Of a stretch of DNA of 64,000 nt, positions 24,965 through 33,837 are shown piece after piece (the stretch's first letter is position 1; each line of letters begins with the position of its first letter). The position numbers and the translations under genes were made by a program. A model generated the notes under the pieces. The model searched no databases. It was not told the DNA's origin and saw nothing but the letters and a program-made list of their open reading frames with translations. The DNA comes from Flavobacterium caeni (GTDB lineage Bacteria; Bacteroidota; Bacteroidia; Flavobacteriales; Flavobacteriaceae): assembly GCF_900101895.1 (NCBI RefSeq), contig NZ_FMVF01000013.1:40901-104900 (forward strand), read 5' to 3'.

Positions 24965-26155
24965 ATGAAAACGCTTCAGGACATCAATTTCAACGGTAAA
25001 AAAGCCTTAATCCGCGTAGATTTCAACGTGCCGCTCGACGAAAACTTCAACGTGACCGACACCACGCGCATCGAAGCGGCCAAGCCAACCATCGACAAGA
25101 TCCTGGCCGACGGCGGTAGCGTGATTTTGATGTCGCACCTGGGTCGTCCGAAAGGCGTCGAGGAGAAGTATTCGCTGAAGCACATCGTCCAGACCACGTC
25201 AAAAATTTTAGGCAAGGACGTAAAATTCGCCACAGACAGCATTGGGTCCGAGGCGCAAAAAGCCGCAGCCGATTTGAAACCAGGCGAAATCTTGTTGCTC
25301 GAAAACCTCCGTTTCCACAAAGAAGAAGAGGGCGGCGATGTCGAATTTTCGAAAAACCTCGCTGCGCTCGGTGATGTATACGTCAACGACGCGTTTGGAA
25401 CGGCACACCGCGCACATGCCTCGACCACCATCATCGCACAATTTTTTCCTGAAGAAAAATGTTTCGGCACGTTGCTGGCCAAGGAAATCGACAGCCTTAA
25501 CAAAGTACTCAACAACAGCGAAAAACCAGTGACGGCGGTGCTTGGCGGCTCCAAAGTTTCTTCGAAAATCACCGTGATCGAGAACATACTCGACAAGATC
25601 GACCACATGATCGTGGGCGGCGGGATGACTTTTACGTTCATCAAGGCGCAGGGTGGCCAAATTGGCCAGTCGATTTGCGAAGACGACAAGCTCGAACTCG
25701 CGCTCGAAATCCTCGAGAAAGCCAAGCAAAAAAATGTACAGATCCATTTGCCGGTAGATGTGATCGCGGCCGATGCGTTCGACAACACCGCCAACACCCA
25801 AGTGGTCGATGTCACCAAAATACCGGACGGTTGGCAAGGGCTCGACGCAGGACCAAAATCGCTCGAATTGTTTGACAAAGTCATCGGCGAATCGAAGACG
25901 ATTTTGTGGAACGGACCGCTCGGGGTATTCGAGATGGAAAATTTTGCCAACGGCACCATCGCGTTGGGCAACTCGATTGCCGAAGCGACCAAAAAAGGTG
26001 CGTTTTCGCTGGTAGGCGGCGGCGATTCGGTGGCAGCGGTCAAGCAGTTCGGATTGGAGCCCAAAATGAGTTACGTATCCACCGGAGGCGGCGCGATGCT
26101 CGAGATGTTGGAAGGAAAAACACTGCCGGGTATTGCGGCCATTCTCGAATCGTAA
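24965..26155 (+). CDS. pgk: Phosphoglycerate kinase
   Basis: This glycolytic enzyme transfers the phosphoryl group of 1,3-bisphosphoglycerate to ADP. The 396 residues include the N-terminal RVDFNVPLD motif (residues about 18-26), the [10 protein letters not shown] substrate site, [10 protein letters not shown], the GGSKVSSKI nucleotide region and the C-terminal [12 protein letters not shown] and [11 protein letters not shown] motifs. The ATG at 24965 gives the standard [21 protein letters not shown] start; the open frame extends further upstream into the preceding gene without coding meaning. Confidence 0.98.
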   Translation: MKTLQDINFNGKKALIRVDFNVPLDENFNVTDTTRIEAAKPTIDKILADGGSVILMSHLGRPKGVEEKYSLKHIVQTTSKILGKDVKFATDSIGSEAQKAAADLKPGEILLLENLRFHKEEEGGDVEFSKNLAALGDVYVNDAFGTAHRAHASTTIIAQFFPEEKCFGTLLAKEIDSLNKVLNNSEKPVTAVLGGSKVSSKITVIENILDKIDHMIVGGGMTFTFIKAQGGQIGQSICEDDKLELALEILEKAKQKNVQIHLPVDVIAADAFDNTANTQVVDVTKIPDGWQGLDAGPKSLELFDKVIGESKTILWNGPLGVFEMENFANGTIALGNSIAEATKKGAFSLVGGGDSVAAVKQFGLEPKMSYVSTGGGAMLEMLEGKTLPGIAAILES

Positions 26156-26349
26156 AAATTTCGGCAAGGCTTTTGCAGGGGGCTCGCGCCAAACGTTAAA
26201 AATCAAATTTTAACTTTTGTTAGAAAAACCAGTGAAAACGGTCGAAAATTTGCGGTAAACGCGGAGAAATTAAGTCAAAAAAACCATTTCCGTAAAATGT
26301 CGATTTCACAATTAACACTAAAAAAGCTAAATTTACGTTACAGCATTAG

Positions 26350-26378
26350 TTGATTTTATTGCAAGATTGCTATTTTTG
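26350..26378 (+). promoter_or_regulatory. Promoter of the LysM transglycosylase gene, with a long leader
   Basis: TTG at 26350-26352 and TATTTTTG at 26371-26378, spacer 18. The predicted leader is about 120 nt, much longer than for other genes here, and contains a GTCGGC / GCCGAC hairpin (26466-26488) shortly before the ATG. The remaining part of the 348-base gap (26156-26349) is AT-rich and holds nothing I can support. Confidence 0.6.
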
Positions 26379-26503
26379 CAAAAGTCAACAATTTGACACA
26401 GAAACCATTGTACCGTTTTTAACCCCAAATCAAAAGCGGAACCCTTAAATTTAATACGAATTGAAGTCGGCGCAAATGCCGGGCCGACACTAAAAACGTA
26501 AGC

Positions 26504-28783
26504 ATGATTAAACTGAAGAATACCACATTCTCGATTCTTTTGATGTTCGGCGGCAGCCTATTCGCCCAAGACATCGCCCAAACCACTTACACCGAACCGG
26601 TCGTAAAGGTTTCTTACCTCGATTCCATCAAAAAAACCTTCGTCAAGGACAACATGGCCGCCTGCGTAGACAGCCTGTGGATGAAAGAGCTCGTGAATCT
26701 TGATTTGTACAACGAACTGAACAACGACATCGCAACCATCGACCTCGACCAAAAAGTAGACTACGATTTGTCGACCGAATTGCTCAAACAGCGTTTGGCC
26801 GAAATGGATGCCAAGTCGCCGTTCAACATCGAATACAATCCGGGCCTCGAAAACATCATCAAATCGTTCCTCAAAAACCGCAAAAAAGCCTACGAAAGGC
26901 TGATGGCGATTTCGGAATATTACTTCCCGGTGTTCGAGGACGCATTGGCCAAACAAAACGTCCCGTTAGAAATCAAATACCTCGCGATCGTCGAATCGGC
27001 GCTCAACCCAAGGGCGGTTTCACGCGTGGGCGCGACCGGTTTGTGGCAGTTCATGTACCAAACAGGCAAGCAATACAACCTGGGCATCGATTCTTATGTA
27101 GACGAACGCATCGATCCGCTCAAATCGAGCGAGGCGGCGGCGCAATACATGACCAACATGTACAAGATTTTTGGCGACTGGGACTTGGTGCTCGCGTCGT
27201 ACAACTCGGGTCCGGGCAACGTGGCCAAGGCGATCCGTCGTTCGGGCGGCAAGCAAAACTATTGGAACATCCGCAAGTATTTACCGAACGAAACCGCGGG
27301 TTATGTGCCGGCATTCTTGGCGACGATGTACATTTACACCTACCACAAGGAGCACGGGATTGTTCCCGATCGCGCACTTGTGAAGCATTTCCAGACCGAC
27401 ACCATCATGGTCAAACAGCAAATGTCGTTCAAGCAATTGTCTGATTTGCTCGACATCCCGGTGTCGCAGTTGCAGATGCTCAACCCATCGTACAAACTCA
27501 ACGTGATTCCGGCCTACAAAGACAAAATGCACGCACTGCGTTTGCCGCTCGATAAAATCGCCATTTTTACCTCGAACGAAGACAAGGTGTATGCCTATGT
27601 GACGTACGAGGCCAGCAAGCGCGAGCGTCCGTATTCGTCGTCCTTGCAGAACCTGGTGTCACGCGATTCGGCACGTAACGGCGACAGCTATGTGGTGTCG
27701 AAAACCAAGTACCACAAGGTGCGGCGCGGCGACAACCTGAGCAAGATTGCCAACCGTTACGATGTGTCGATTGCCGAGATCAAACGCTGGAACAAGCTCA
27801 AGGGCAACAAGGCGCCGTTGGGCAGAAACCTCAAAATCGTGGTCGATGAGCGTGTCGCCATCCAATCGAAGAAAGAAAAAGAAACCAAGCCGACGGTGAT
27901 GCCCGATACGACTTCGAGCGTCGCGGTGGCCGACAAGCAAGCCAAGTCGTTCAAGGAAGAAAAAGTCGTGTCGTTCAAGGACGTGACCAAATACCACAAG
28001 GTCAAGCGCGGCGACAACCTGGGTGAGATTGCCAGCCAGTACGACGTGTCGATGGCCGACATCAAGAAATGGAACAAGCTCAAGGGCAACAACGTCCAGC
28101 TCGGACAACGCCTCAAGATTGTGACCGAACAACGTGTGGTCACTACGGTCAAGAAGGAAATCAAGCCAGAGCGTGCCGTTGCGGCAAACGACCGCGACAA
28201 GGAAGAAGTGGCCGACAACAGCCCGGCCTCGGATTATTACATCGTGCAAAAGGGCGACAATTTGAATGCGATCGCCAGAAAATACAACGTTTCGGTAGAA
28301 GACCTCAAAAAGTGGAACAATTTGGCGGACAATACCGTCAAGTTGGAAAGCAAACTCAAGGTATCTGATATCGTCGCGGGCGAAACCGAAGTGGCCGAGC
28401 AGGAAGCGCCAAAAACCGAAATCAAAACGGTGGATTATGTCGTGCAAAAAGGCGACAACCTGGGGCTCATCGCGAAAAAGAACAATGTGGCCGTTTCTGA
28501 CCTCAAGGAGTGGAACGAACTCGAAGACGACAACATCCAGCCCGGCGACAAACTGGTCGTAGGCAAAAAACTCGTCCTGGACAACAGCCAACCCGTGGCG
28601 GAGCGTCCGGCCAAAAAAGACAAAGCGCAAAAGGAAACCGACGAGCACTACCTGGTGCAAAAAGGCGACTCGCTGTTCAGCATTGCGCGTAAAAAGGGAA
28701 TTTCGGTATCCGACATCAAAAAATGGAACGGCATCAGCGGCAATTCGCTCAAGCCGGGCATGAAATTGAAAATTAGCGGATAA
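26504..28783 (+). CDS. Membrane-bound lytic transglycosylase with five LysM domains (MltD-like)
   Basis: The 759-residue periplasmic peptidoglycan-cleaving enzyme has a signal peptide (residues 1-21). The SLT catalytic domain spans about 110-290, with the catalytic glutamate in IVESALNP, then GATGLWQFMYQTGKQYNL and VLASYNSGPGNVAKAIRRSGG. Five LysM units follow, beginning YHKVRRGDNLSKIA, YHKVKRGDNLGEIA, YYIVQKGDNLNAIA, DYVVQKGDNLGLIA and HYLVQKGDSLFSIA, separated by charged linkers. It probably acts in wall turnover or insertion of envelope machinery. It lies between pgk and the DUF4837 gene, a common flavobacterial order. Confidence 0.93.
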   Translation: MIKLKNTTFSILLMFGGSLFAQDIAQTTYTEPVVKVSYLDSIKKTFVKDNMAACVDSLWMKELVNLDLYNELNNDIATIDLDQKVDYDLSTELLKQRLAEMDAKSPFNIEYNPGLENIIKSFLKNRKKAYERLMAISEYYFPVFEDALAKQNVPLEIKYLAIVESALNPRAVSRVGATGLWQFMYQTGKQYNLGIDSYVDERIDPLKSSEAAAQYMTNMYKIFGDWDLVLASYNSGPGNVAKAIRRSGGKQNYWNIRKYLPNETAGYVPAFLATMYIYTYHKEHGIVPDRALVKHFQTDTIMVKQQMSFKQLSDLLDIPVSQLQMLNPSYKLNVIPAYKDKMHALRLPLDKIAIFTSNEDKVYAYVTYEASKRERPYSSSLQNLVSRDSARNGDSYVVSKTKYHKVRRGDNLSKIANRYDVSIAEIKRWNKLKGNKAPLGRNLKIVVDERVAIQSKKEKETKPTVMPDTTSSVAVADKQAKSFKEEKVVSFKDVTKYHKVKRGDNLGEIASQYDVSMADIKKWNKLKGNNVQLGQRLKIVTEQRVVTTVKKEIKPERAVAANDRDKEEVADNSPASDYYIVQKGDNLNAIARKYNVSVEDLKKWNNLADNTVKLESKLKVSDIVAGETEVAEQEAPKTEIKTVDYVVQKGDNLGLIAKKNNVAVSDLKEWNELEDDNIQPGDKLVVGKKLVLDNSQPVAERPAKKDKAQKETDEHYLVQKGDSLFSIARKKGISVSDIKKWNGISGNSLKPGMKLKISG

Positions 28784-28833
28784 TTCCAAAATATTGACCT
28801 ACATTTAGGGCTGGTTTCATAAAATCAAAAATT

Positions 28834-29820
28834 ATGAAAAAAGCCCTTTTTTTATGGCCTTTGCTGATCGCGGTGCTGTTCTCTTGCAAGGAGAAAACCG
28901 AGAAGAAAGAGGCCACGGGCAAAATCAACACCATTTCGGTCATCATCGACGACTTGCTTTGGAACGGCGAGGTGGGCGACAGCATCCGCAATAAATTTGC
29001 CTCGCCCGTCATAGGGCTGCCCAAAGAGGAGCCGATGTTCACGATCAACCAATACCCGATACGTTTGCTCGAGGGTTTTACGACCAACAGCCGCAACATC
29101 ATCGTGATCAAGAAGGAGGCGCAGAACCGGTTCCAACTGGTCGAGAATGAATTTGCGACACCGCAGAATGTGTTCCATATTTCGGGAAAAACCGGCACGG
29201 CCATCCTCAACCTGATCGAAGCCTACGCGCCCGAAATCATCGAAAAAATGCGCGCCACCGAAATCACGGCCAACCAAAAGATCATCGACACCGCGCTCGT
29301 CGACACCCAAAGATTGACCGACAAATTCAACGCCTCTTTACACGTGCCCAAAGGATTCAACCTGGTCATGCGCAAACGCAAGTTCATGTGGTTCAAAAAG
29401 GAAATCACGAGCGGGAACAGCAGCCTGCTGGTATACCAGGTGCCAATTTCGGCCATCAGGAACGATGAGGATCCTACAAGCAACATCATCCGCGTCCGCG
29501 ATTCGGTAGGAAGCCTGTATGTTCGGGGGACCGTGCCCGGATCCAAGATGATCACCGAAGGTTCTTATGCGCCGTACTTGTTCGATGTCAAGATCAAAGG
29601 CAAGCCCGCTTATGAAACCCGCGGCACGTGGGAGCTCAAGAACGATTTCATGTCGGGGCCTTTCCTGAACTACGCCATTCTCGATCGCGCGAACAAGCGG
29701 ATCCTGGTGCTGGAGGGTTTTTGCTATGCGCCATCCAAGGAAAAGCGCGACCTGATGTTTGAATTGGAATCGATCATCAAATCGGTTGAATTCCACCAAA
29801 AGAAAAGAACAAAGAAATGA
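28834..29820 (+). CDS. DUF4837-family lipoprotein
   Basis: The 328-residue protein has a lipoprotein signal with lipobox LFSC (cysteine near 19). It contains the DDLLWNGEVGDSIRNKFASPVIGLPKEEPMF and GTWELKNDFMSGPFLNYAILDRANKRILVLEGFCYAP regions characteristic of DUF4837, a Bacteroidota-specific family of unknown function. It follows the LysM transglycosylase gene by 50 bases, and its stop overlaps the next gene (ATGA). Confidence 0.88.
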   Translation: MKKALFLWPLLIAVLFSCKEKTEKKEATGKINTISVIIDDLLWNGEVGDSIRNKFASPVIGLPKEEPMFTINQYPIRLLEGFTTNSRNIIVIKKEAQNRFQLVENEFATPQNVFHISGKTGTAILNLIEAYAPEIIEKMRATEITANQKIIDTALVDTQRLTDKFNASLHVPKGFNLVMRKRKFMWFKKEITSGNSSLLVYQVPISAIRNDEDPTSNIIRVRDSVGSLYVRGTVPGSKMITEGSYAPYLFDVKIKGKPAYETRGTWELKNDFMSGPFLNYAILDRANKRILVLEGFCYAPSKEKRDLMFELESIIKSVEFHQKKRTKK

Positions 29821-30266
29821 GCACAATGCTTGAATTCAAAATAAAGCGATTTGACGCACTTTCTAGCGCCGAAGTGTATGCTGTGTTGCAATTGCGCAGT
29901 ACCGTGTTTGTGGTCGAGCAAAATTGCGTTTACCAGGACATTGACGGCAAAGACCAAAAGGCGCTGCACGTCTTGGGCGAATCCGAAGGCAAATTGGTGG
30001 CCTATGCGCGGCTGTTTGCGCCCGGCGATTACTTTGACCAAGCTTCGATCGGGCGCGTGGTGGTGCATCCCGATTTTCGCGACCGCAAGTGGGGGCACGA
30101 CCTGATGACCGAATCGATTTTGGCCATAACCCAATATTTTTCGGCGGAAAACATCGAAATTTCGGCCCAGCAATACCTTCAAAAATTCTACGAAAGCCAC
30201 GGGTTTGTGCAAACCAGCGAAATGTATCTCGAAGACGACATCCCGCACATCCGTATGCAGCGCTAG
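29817..30266 (+). CDS. GNAT acetyltransferase, ElaA-like
   Basis: The 149-residue protein resembles ElaA: LRSTVFVVEQNCVYQDIDGKDQKALHVLGE (about 27-56), then the acetyl-CoA binding region SIGRVVVHPDFRDRKWGHDLM (about 77-98) and the FYESHGFVQTSEMYLEDDIPHIRM end. The substrate is unknown. It overlaps the DUF4837 gene by four bases and the convergent OmpA gene by four bases. Confidence 0.88.
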   Translation: MSTMLEFKIKRFDALSSAEVYAVLQLRSTVFVVEQNCVYQDIDGKDQKALHVLGESEGKLVAYARLFAPGDYFDQASIGRVVVHPDFRDRKWGHDLMTESILAITQYFSAENIEISAQQYLQKFYESHGFVQTSEMYLEDDIPHIRMQR

Positions 30267-31078
30267 GCCTTGGTGATCACGAGCTCTACACGGCGGTCGT
30301 ATTCCGATCCTTTGCCCAGCGGCACGGTGTTCCCGTACCCTTTGAACGTCATGCGTTTCTTGGCAATTTTTTTGAATGCCAGGTATTTGAACACGGCCTC
30401 GGCGCGGTTTTGCGACAAATGTCTTTTGCGCGTGGCCAGGTCGATGGCTTCTTTTTGATACGGCGGCGTACAACACACATGGCCCTGTATCTCGAACTCC
30501 AACGTCTTGTATTTCATGAGCAGCTTGGCGATTTTATCGAGTTGCGTCTTGGCCTCGAACGTGAGTTTGCTGCTGCCGCGTTCAAACAGCAGGTTTTCGA
30601 GGTAGATGTGATCGCCTACGGTATGGTTCTTTTGAATGTTGGTGAAAAAGCCAGGGATTTCGATCTTGGGCAGCGGTTTGAGGTTGATCACCACGTCTAC
30701 GCGGCGGTTTTTCGAACGGCGTTCGGGCAGGTTCTCGACCATGTCGTCTTCGATCAGGATCCGTCCCTTGCCCTCGATCGTGACGATGATCTTGTTCTTG
30801 ATACCGCTTTTGACGAGTTTCTCCTGGATGGTATTGGCGCGGTTGGTCGACAACTTGAAATTGTAGGCATCCTTGCCGATGTCGTCGGTGTAGCCGTAAA
30901 TCTGGATCGACTCGATACGCGTCGAATCAGCAGTTTTGATGAAATTGACCACGCCGTTTCCTTGGTTTTCGTCGAGCGTGTATTTGTTGAATTCAAAGTA
31001 AACCGAGTAAACCAGTTCTTCCTGGGCATGAAGCATCCCGCAAAAAAACAGCGGAATCCACATTAAAAATCGCATCAT
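30263..31078 (-). CDS. Secreted protein with two tandem OmpA-like domains
   Basis: The 271-residue protein has a signal peptide, and the first OmpA-C-type domain begins VYFEFNKYTLDENQG (about residues 25-135) with NRRVDVVINL at its end. A second begins NLLFERGSSKLTFEA (about 160-270) and ends YDRRVELVITKA. Both have the peptidoglycan-binding fold signature, although the key Asp/Arg pair looks less typical in the first. There is no barrel domain. It overlaps the S41 protease gene by four bases (same strand) and follows it in the transcript. Confidence 0.88.
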   Translation of the reverse strand: MMRFLMWIPLFFCGMLHAQEELVYSVYFEFNKYTLDENQGNGVVNFIKTADSTRIESIQIYGYTDDIGKDAYNFKLSTNRANTIQEKLVKSGIKNKIIVTIEGKGRILIEDDMVENLPERRSKNRRVDVVINLKPLPKIEIPGFFTNIQKNHTVGDHIYLENLLFERGSSKLTFEAKTQLDKIAKLLMKYKTLEFEIQGHVCCTPPYQKEAIDLATRKRHLSQNRAEAVFKYLAFKKIAKKRMTFKGYGNTVPLGKGSEYDRRVELVITKA

Positions 31079-32712
31079 ATTTTTAGGATTCTGTTGTATT
31101 CGGGCAGGTTGTTCAAAATACCGACGGCCTTTTTGATCTCCGAATTGTGTTTGGTGTAATATTGGTATAATCCTTCTTTGTACTGGTAGCGTTTGATGAT
31201 TTCGTCCAGGATCAAACCTTTGATTTCTTTTTGGTGTTGGTTGAGCTGGTTCTCATCGCTTTTTTGCAATGCCGAAAGCAGTTGCTGGTATTCGGTCATG
31301 ATGGCCGCGTCTATTTTCTCTTTTTTGGCCACCGACAAGGTGTTCTTGAGCGCCAGTTCTGTTTCGGTGTCGAACGAAAAATTCTGCTTTTTGAGAAACG
31401 TCTTGAAGTTGGCGAAATCGGCATCGGAAACCGTCGGGATGGTCGTGCCCAAGTTCGGATTCTTGTAATAATAGTCGGTCACATAGTTAAAGACCCCGTC
31501 GTTTTTGACCAGCGCATCGGCAATGGTCGACAGCTTGGTTTCTTCTAATTCGACATCGGGCTGGATGCCGCCCCCGTCGTATACCGTACGGCCCTTGCGC
31601 GTCTTGAACGCATTGTATTTGGCGGCTTCGGTACGGATGGCCTTGCCGTCTTTGTCGCGGTGCGCATAGTCGAGCGCCTGGATGCAACGTCCCGACGGCG
31701 TATAATAACGCGAAATCGTGATCTTGATTTGCGTGCCGTAGGTCAAATCTACCGGACGCTGCACGAGCCCTTTTCCAAAGCTGCGGCTGCCCACAATAAC
31801 CGCGCGGTCTAAATCCTGTAAGGCGCCTGCGACAATTTCCGACGCCGATGCGCTTTTGCCATCCACGAGGATCACAAGCGGAATTTCGGTATCGATGGGT
31901 TCGCGCGTGGTTTTATAGCTGTTGTTGTGTTTTTCGATTTTCGATTTGGTCGTCACGATCACCTCGTTTTTCGGGACAAACAAATTGCAGATGTTCACCG
32001 CTTCGTGCAACAAACCGCCGCCGTTGCCGCGCAAATCCAAAATGATGCGTTCGGCGCCCTGCGTTTTGAGTTTTTCGAGTGCTTCCTTGGTTTCGAGCGA
32101 TGCTTTGCGGTTGAACTGCGTCAGCACGATGTAGCCCGTTTTTTCGTCTATTTTAGAAAAGAACGGCACCGCGTCGATCTCGACCTCGTCGAGCACGATT
32201 TGCGCGTTCATCGTCTTGCCCTGGCGGATGTATTTGACGTCGATCTTGGTGCCCTTGGCGCCTTTCATCAGTTGCGAAGCGTCTTCCTTGAAGTCGGCCA
32301 GAACCACGTCGCCAATCTGGATGATTTCGTCGCCTGCCTTGAGCCCGGCCTTGTCGGCAGGGAAATCTTTGTAGGGTTCCTTGATGATGAGTTTGCCTTC
32401 TTTGCGCGTGATCATCGCGCCTATGCCGGTGTATTCGCCTGTGTTGTTGATCTTGAACTTGACGACGTCCTGCTCGTTGAAGTAATTCGTGTACGGGTCG
32501 AGATCGGCCAACATGCTTTTGATGGCTTTGTCCATGAGCTCGCCCGGATTGGTATCGTCTACATAATTGCTGTTGACGGCCTTGAAAAGCGTCGTAAAAA
32601 TCTCGATCTGTTTGGCGACCTCAAAAAAATCCTCGCGGAACCCGACCCCGACAAACAAAAATCCGCTCGCCACCACCGGAAGGACATACCGCTTCTTAAA
32701 CCACTGCAACAT
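31075..32712 (-). CDS. Carboxy-terminal processing protease (S41, CtpA/Prc type)
   Basis: The 545-residue protein has an N-terminal membrane anchor or signal (residues 8-25), a PDZ domain (about 85-165; GIGAMITRKEGKLIIKEPYKDFPADKAGLKAGDEI), and a peptidase S41 core with the serine in VDGKSASASEIVAG and the lysine in GSRSFGKGLVQ. A long helical C-terminus follows, as in tail-specific proteases. It cleaves misfolded or precursor periplasmic proteins. It is translated just before the OmpA gene, with a four-base overlap. Confidence 0.93.
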   Translation of the reverse strand: MLQWFKKRYVLPVVASGFLFVGVGFREDFFEVAKQIEIFTTLFKAVNSNYVDDTNPGELMDKAIKSMLADLDPYTNYFNEQDVVKFKINNTGEYTGIGAMITRKEGKLIIKEPYKDFPADKAGLKAGDEIIQIGDVVLADFKEDASQLMKGAKGTKIDVKYIRQGKTMNAQIVLDEVEIDAVPFFSKIDEKTGYIVLTQFNRKASLETKEALEKLKTQGAERIILDLRGNGGGLLHEAVNICNLFVPKNEVIVTTKSKIEKHNNSYKTTREPIDTEIPLVILVDGKSASASEIVAGALQDLDRAVIVGSRSFGKGLVQRPVDLTYGTQIKITISRYYTPSGRCIQALDYAHRDKDGKAIRTEAAKYNAFKTRKGRTVYDGGGIQPDVELEETKLSTIADALVKNDGVFNYVTDYYYKNPNLGTTIPTVSDADFANFKTFLKKQNFSFDTETELALKNTLSVAKKEKIDAAIMTEYQQLLSALQKSDENQLNQHQKEIKGLILDEIIKRYQYKEGLYQYYTKHNSEIKKAVGILNNLPEYNRILKI

Positions 32713-32861
32713 AACCTGATAATTTGGTTGGAAAAAACCTAGCGCCTAAAATAAGAATAATCGACGAAATATAGCCGAAAGTTCCCTACAAACATCGTTT
32801 TCTAACAAAACCTTATGAGCCGGCGCGCCGAAAACCCTAAAGCAAGCCAAAATCCACAGAT

Positions 32862-33236
32862 TTACGATGTTGTTTTGGCGCGGAACTTCTCGAACAGCGC
32901 GAGCGTTTTTTGCTCGATTTCGGCAAAATCCAAACGGTCGTTGCTTTGGTAGAGCAACATCATCGCATGCGGCTGCGGCATGGCGTCGAGCAGCCCGGCC
33001 TTGTGCAACCGGTAACATTCGCGCAGCAGACGTTTGTAATAGTTGCGGTCTGCGGCGCGTTTGAAGTATTTTTTTGAGACCGATACGCCCATTTTGATGG
33101 CCGAACCATCGTCGAAAGTTTGCGGCAAATACACCAACCGCAACGGATACTTCGTGACCGATTGGCCTTTCGAAAAAAGCAATTCGATGGTCGTGCGGCT
33201 TTTGAGTTTTTCGTGTTTCGGATAGGTGTGCGCCAT
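32862..33236 (-). CDS. rnpA: Ribonuclease P protein component
   Basis: This is the protein subunit that helps the RNase P RNA mature tRNA 5' ends. The 124 residues include the KSRTTIELLFSKGQ start region and the RNR-like motif AADRNYYKRLLRECYR (about residues 57-72). The ATG at 33236 was chosen because a -7 element lies directly upstream and MAHTYPKHEKLKSR is family-like. There is no rpmH next to it, unlike in many other bacteria. DnaA-box-like sites lie about 60 bases upstream. Confidence 0.93.
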   Translation of the reverse strand: MAHTYPKHEKLKSRTTIELLFSKGQSVTKYPLRLVYLPQTFDDGSAIKMGVSVSKKYFKRAADRNYYKRLLRECYRLHKAGLLDAMPQPHAMMLLYQSNDRLDFAEIEQKTLALFEKFRAKTTS

Positions 33237-33241
33237 GGCGC

Positions 33242-33249
33242 CAAAGGTA
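33242..33249 (-). promoter_or_regulatory. Promoter -7 element of rnpA (near-leaderless)
   Basis: TACCTTTG on the minus strand matches TAnnTTTG. The predicted transcription start is about two bases before the ATG. Confidence 0.55.
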
Positions 33250-33293
33250 CGAACTCGTTTCAAAATATTGGGTTCTACATTTTTTAACAATGC

Positions 33294-33322
33294 GATTCCA
33301 CACTTTTTCCACATTATCCACA
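33294..33322 (+). promoter_or_regulatory. Cluster of DnaA-box-like sequences upstream of rnpA
   Basis: Three boxes lie in a row in the same direction: GATTCCACA (33294-33302), TTTTCCACA (33305-33313) and TTATCCACA (33314-33322). The last is identical to the classical DnaA box. An AT-rich stretch follows at about 33459-33522. Confidence 0.5.
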
Positions 33323-33522
33323 AGTTGTAACAAGGTGCGGCAGAAAGGCGATGCCAACTTGTTTTCGACGTAATCTACTGAAAAACAAAGCAAAGCAAAG
33401 CGTCGCAGCACGTAAGATGCATCGACGTCGCGGCGCGGCACCATAATTGAAAATCCAAAGTCATTTACAACAACTTTTTATTTTACAACACCAGTATTAT
33501 TTAATCACTAAAAACGTTACAA

Positions 33523-33759
33523 ATGAAAAATTTAATCCTTGGCGCAATGTTACTCGTAGGGGTTTGCGCAACGGCTCAGGAAGACAAAAAAGCGAAAACA
33601 GAAGCCGCAACCACCGAAGCGACGAAAGAAACTTCGCAAACAGCTGTAAAAGCGGATAACGGTACCACCAAAGCAGCTACGAAAACAGAGACAACCACTA
33701 CTACCGTACCTGCTACCGAAGCAGACAAAAAGAAGAAAGCAGATGCATCTGCAAAGTAA
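33523..33759 (+). CDS. Small secreted threonine/alanine/lysine-rich protein
   Basis: The 78-residue protein has a signal peptide MKNLILGAMLLVGVCATAQ and then a low-complexity mature part made almost only of T, A, K, E and D with a TETTTTTVPATEADKKKKADASAK end. No fold or family is recognisable; it is probably disordered in the periplasm. It has a clear terminator and stands alone between rnpA and the convergent M1 peptidase gene. No upstream -7 match was found. Confidence 0.75.
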   Translation: MKNLILGAMLLVGVCATAQEDKKAKTEAATTEATKETSQTAVKADNGTTKAATKTETTTTTVPATEADKKKKADASAK

Positions 33760-33785
33760 AAACTAACTCGATTTTAGTGCTTACG

Positions 33786-33820
33786 AAAAAGCCTTCCAGT
33801 AAAACTTGGAAGGCTTTTTA
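33786..33820. terminator. Bidirectional intrinsic terminator between the 33523 gene and the M1 peptidase gene
   Basis: A 13-base AAAAAGCCTTCCA / TGGAAGGCTTTTT stem with an eight-base loop; T runs face both directions. Confidence 0.92.
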
Positions 33821-33837
33821 TTTGGTGTAAATAAATA

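Noticed and set aside
26382..26503. Known riboswitch (for example c-di-AMP type) in the LysM gene leader
   Set aside because: Only one simple hairpin is visible; I find none of the conserved core bases of a described riboswitch class.
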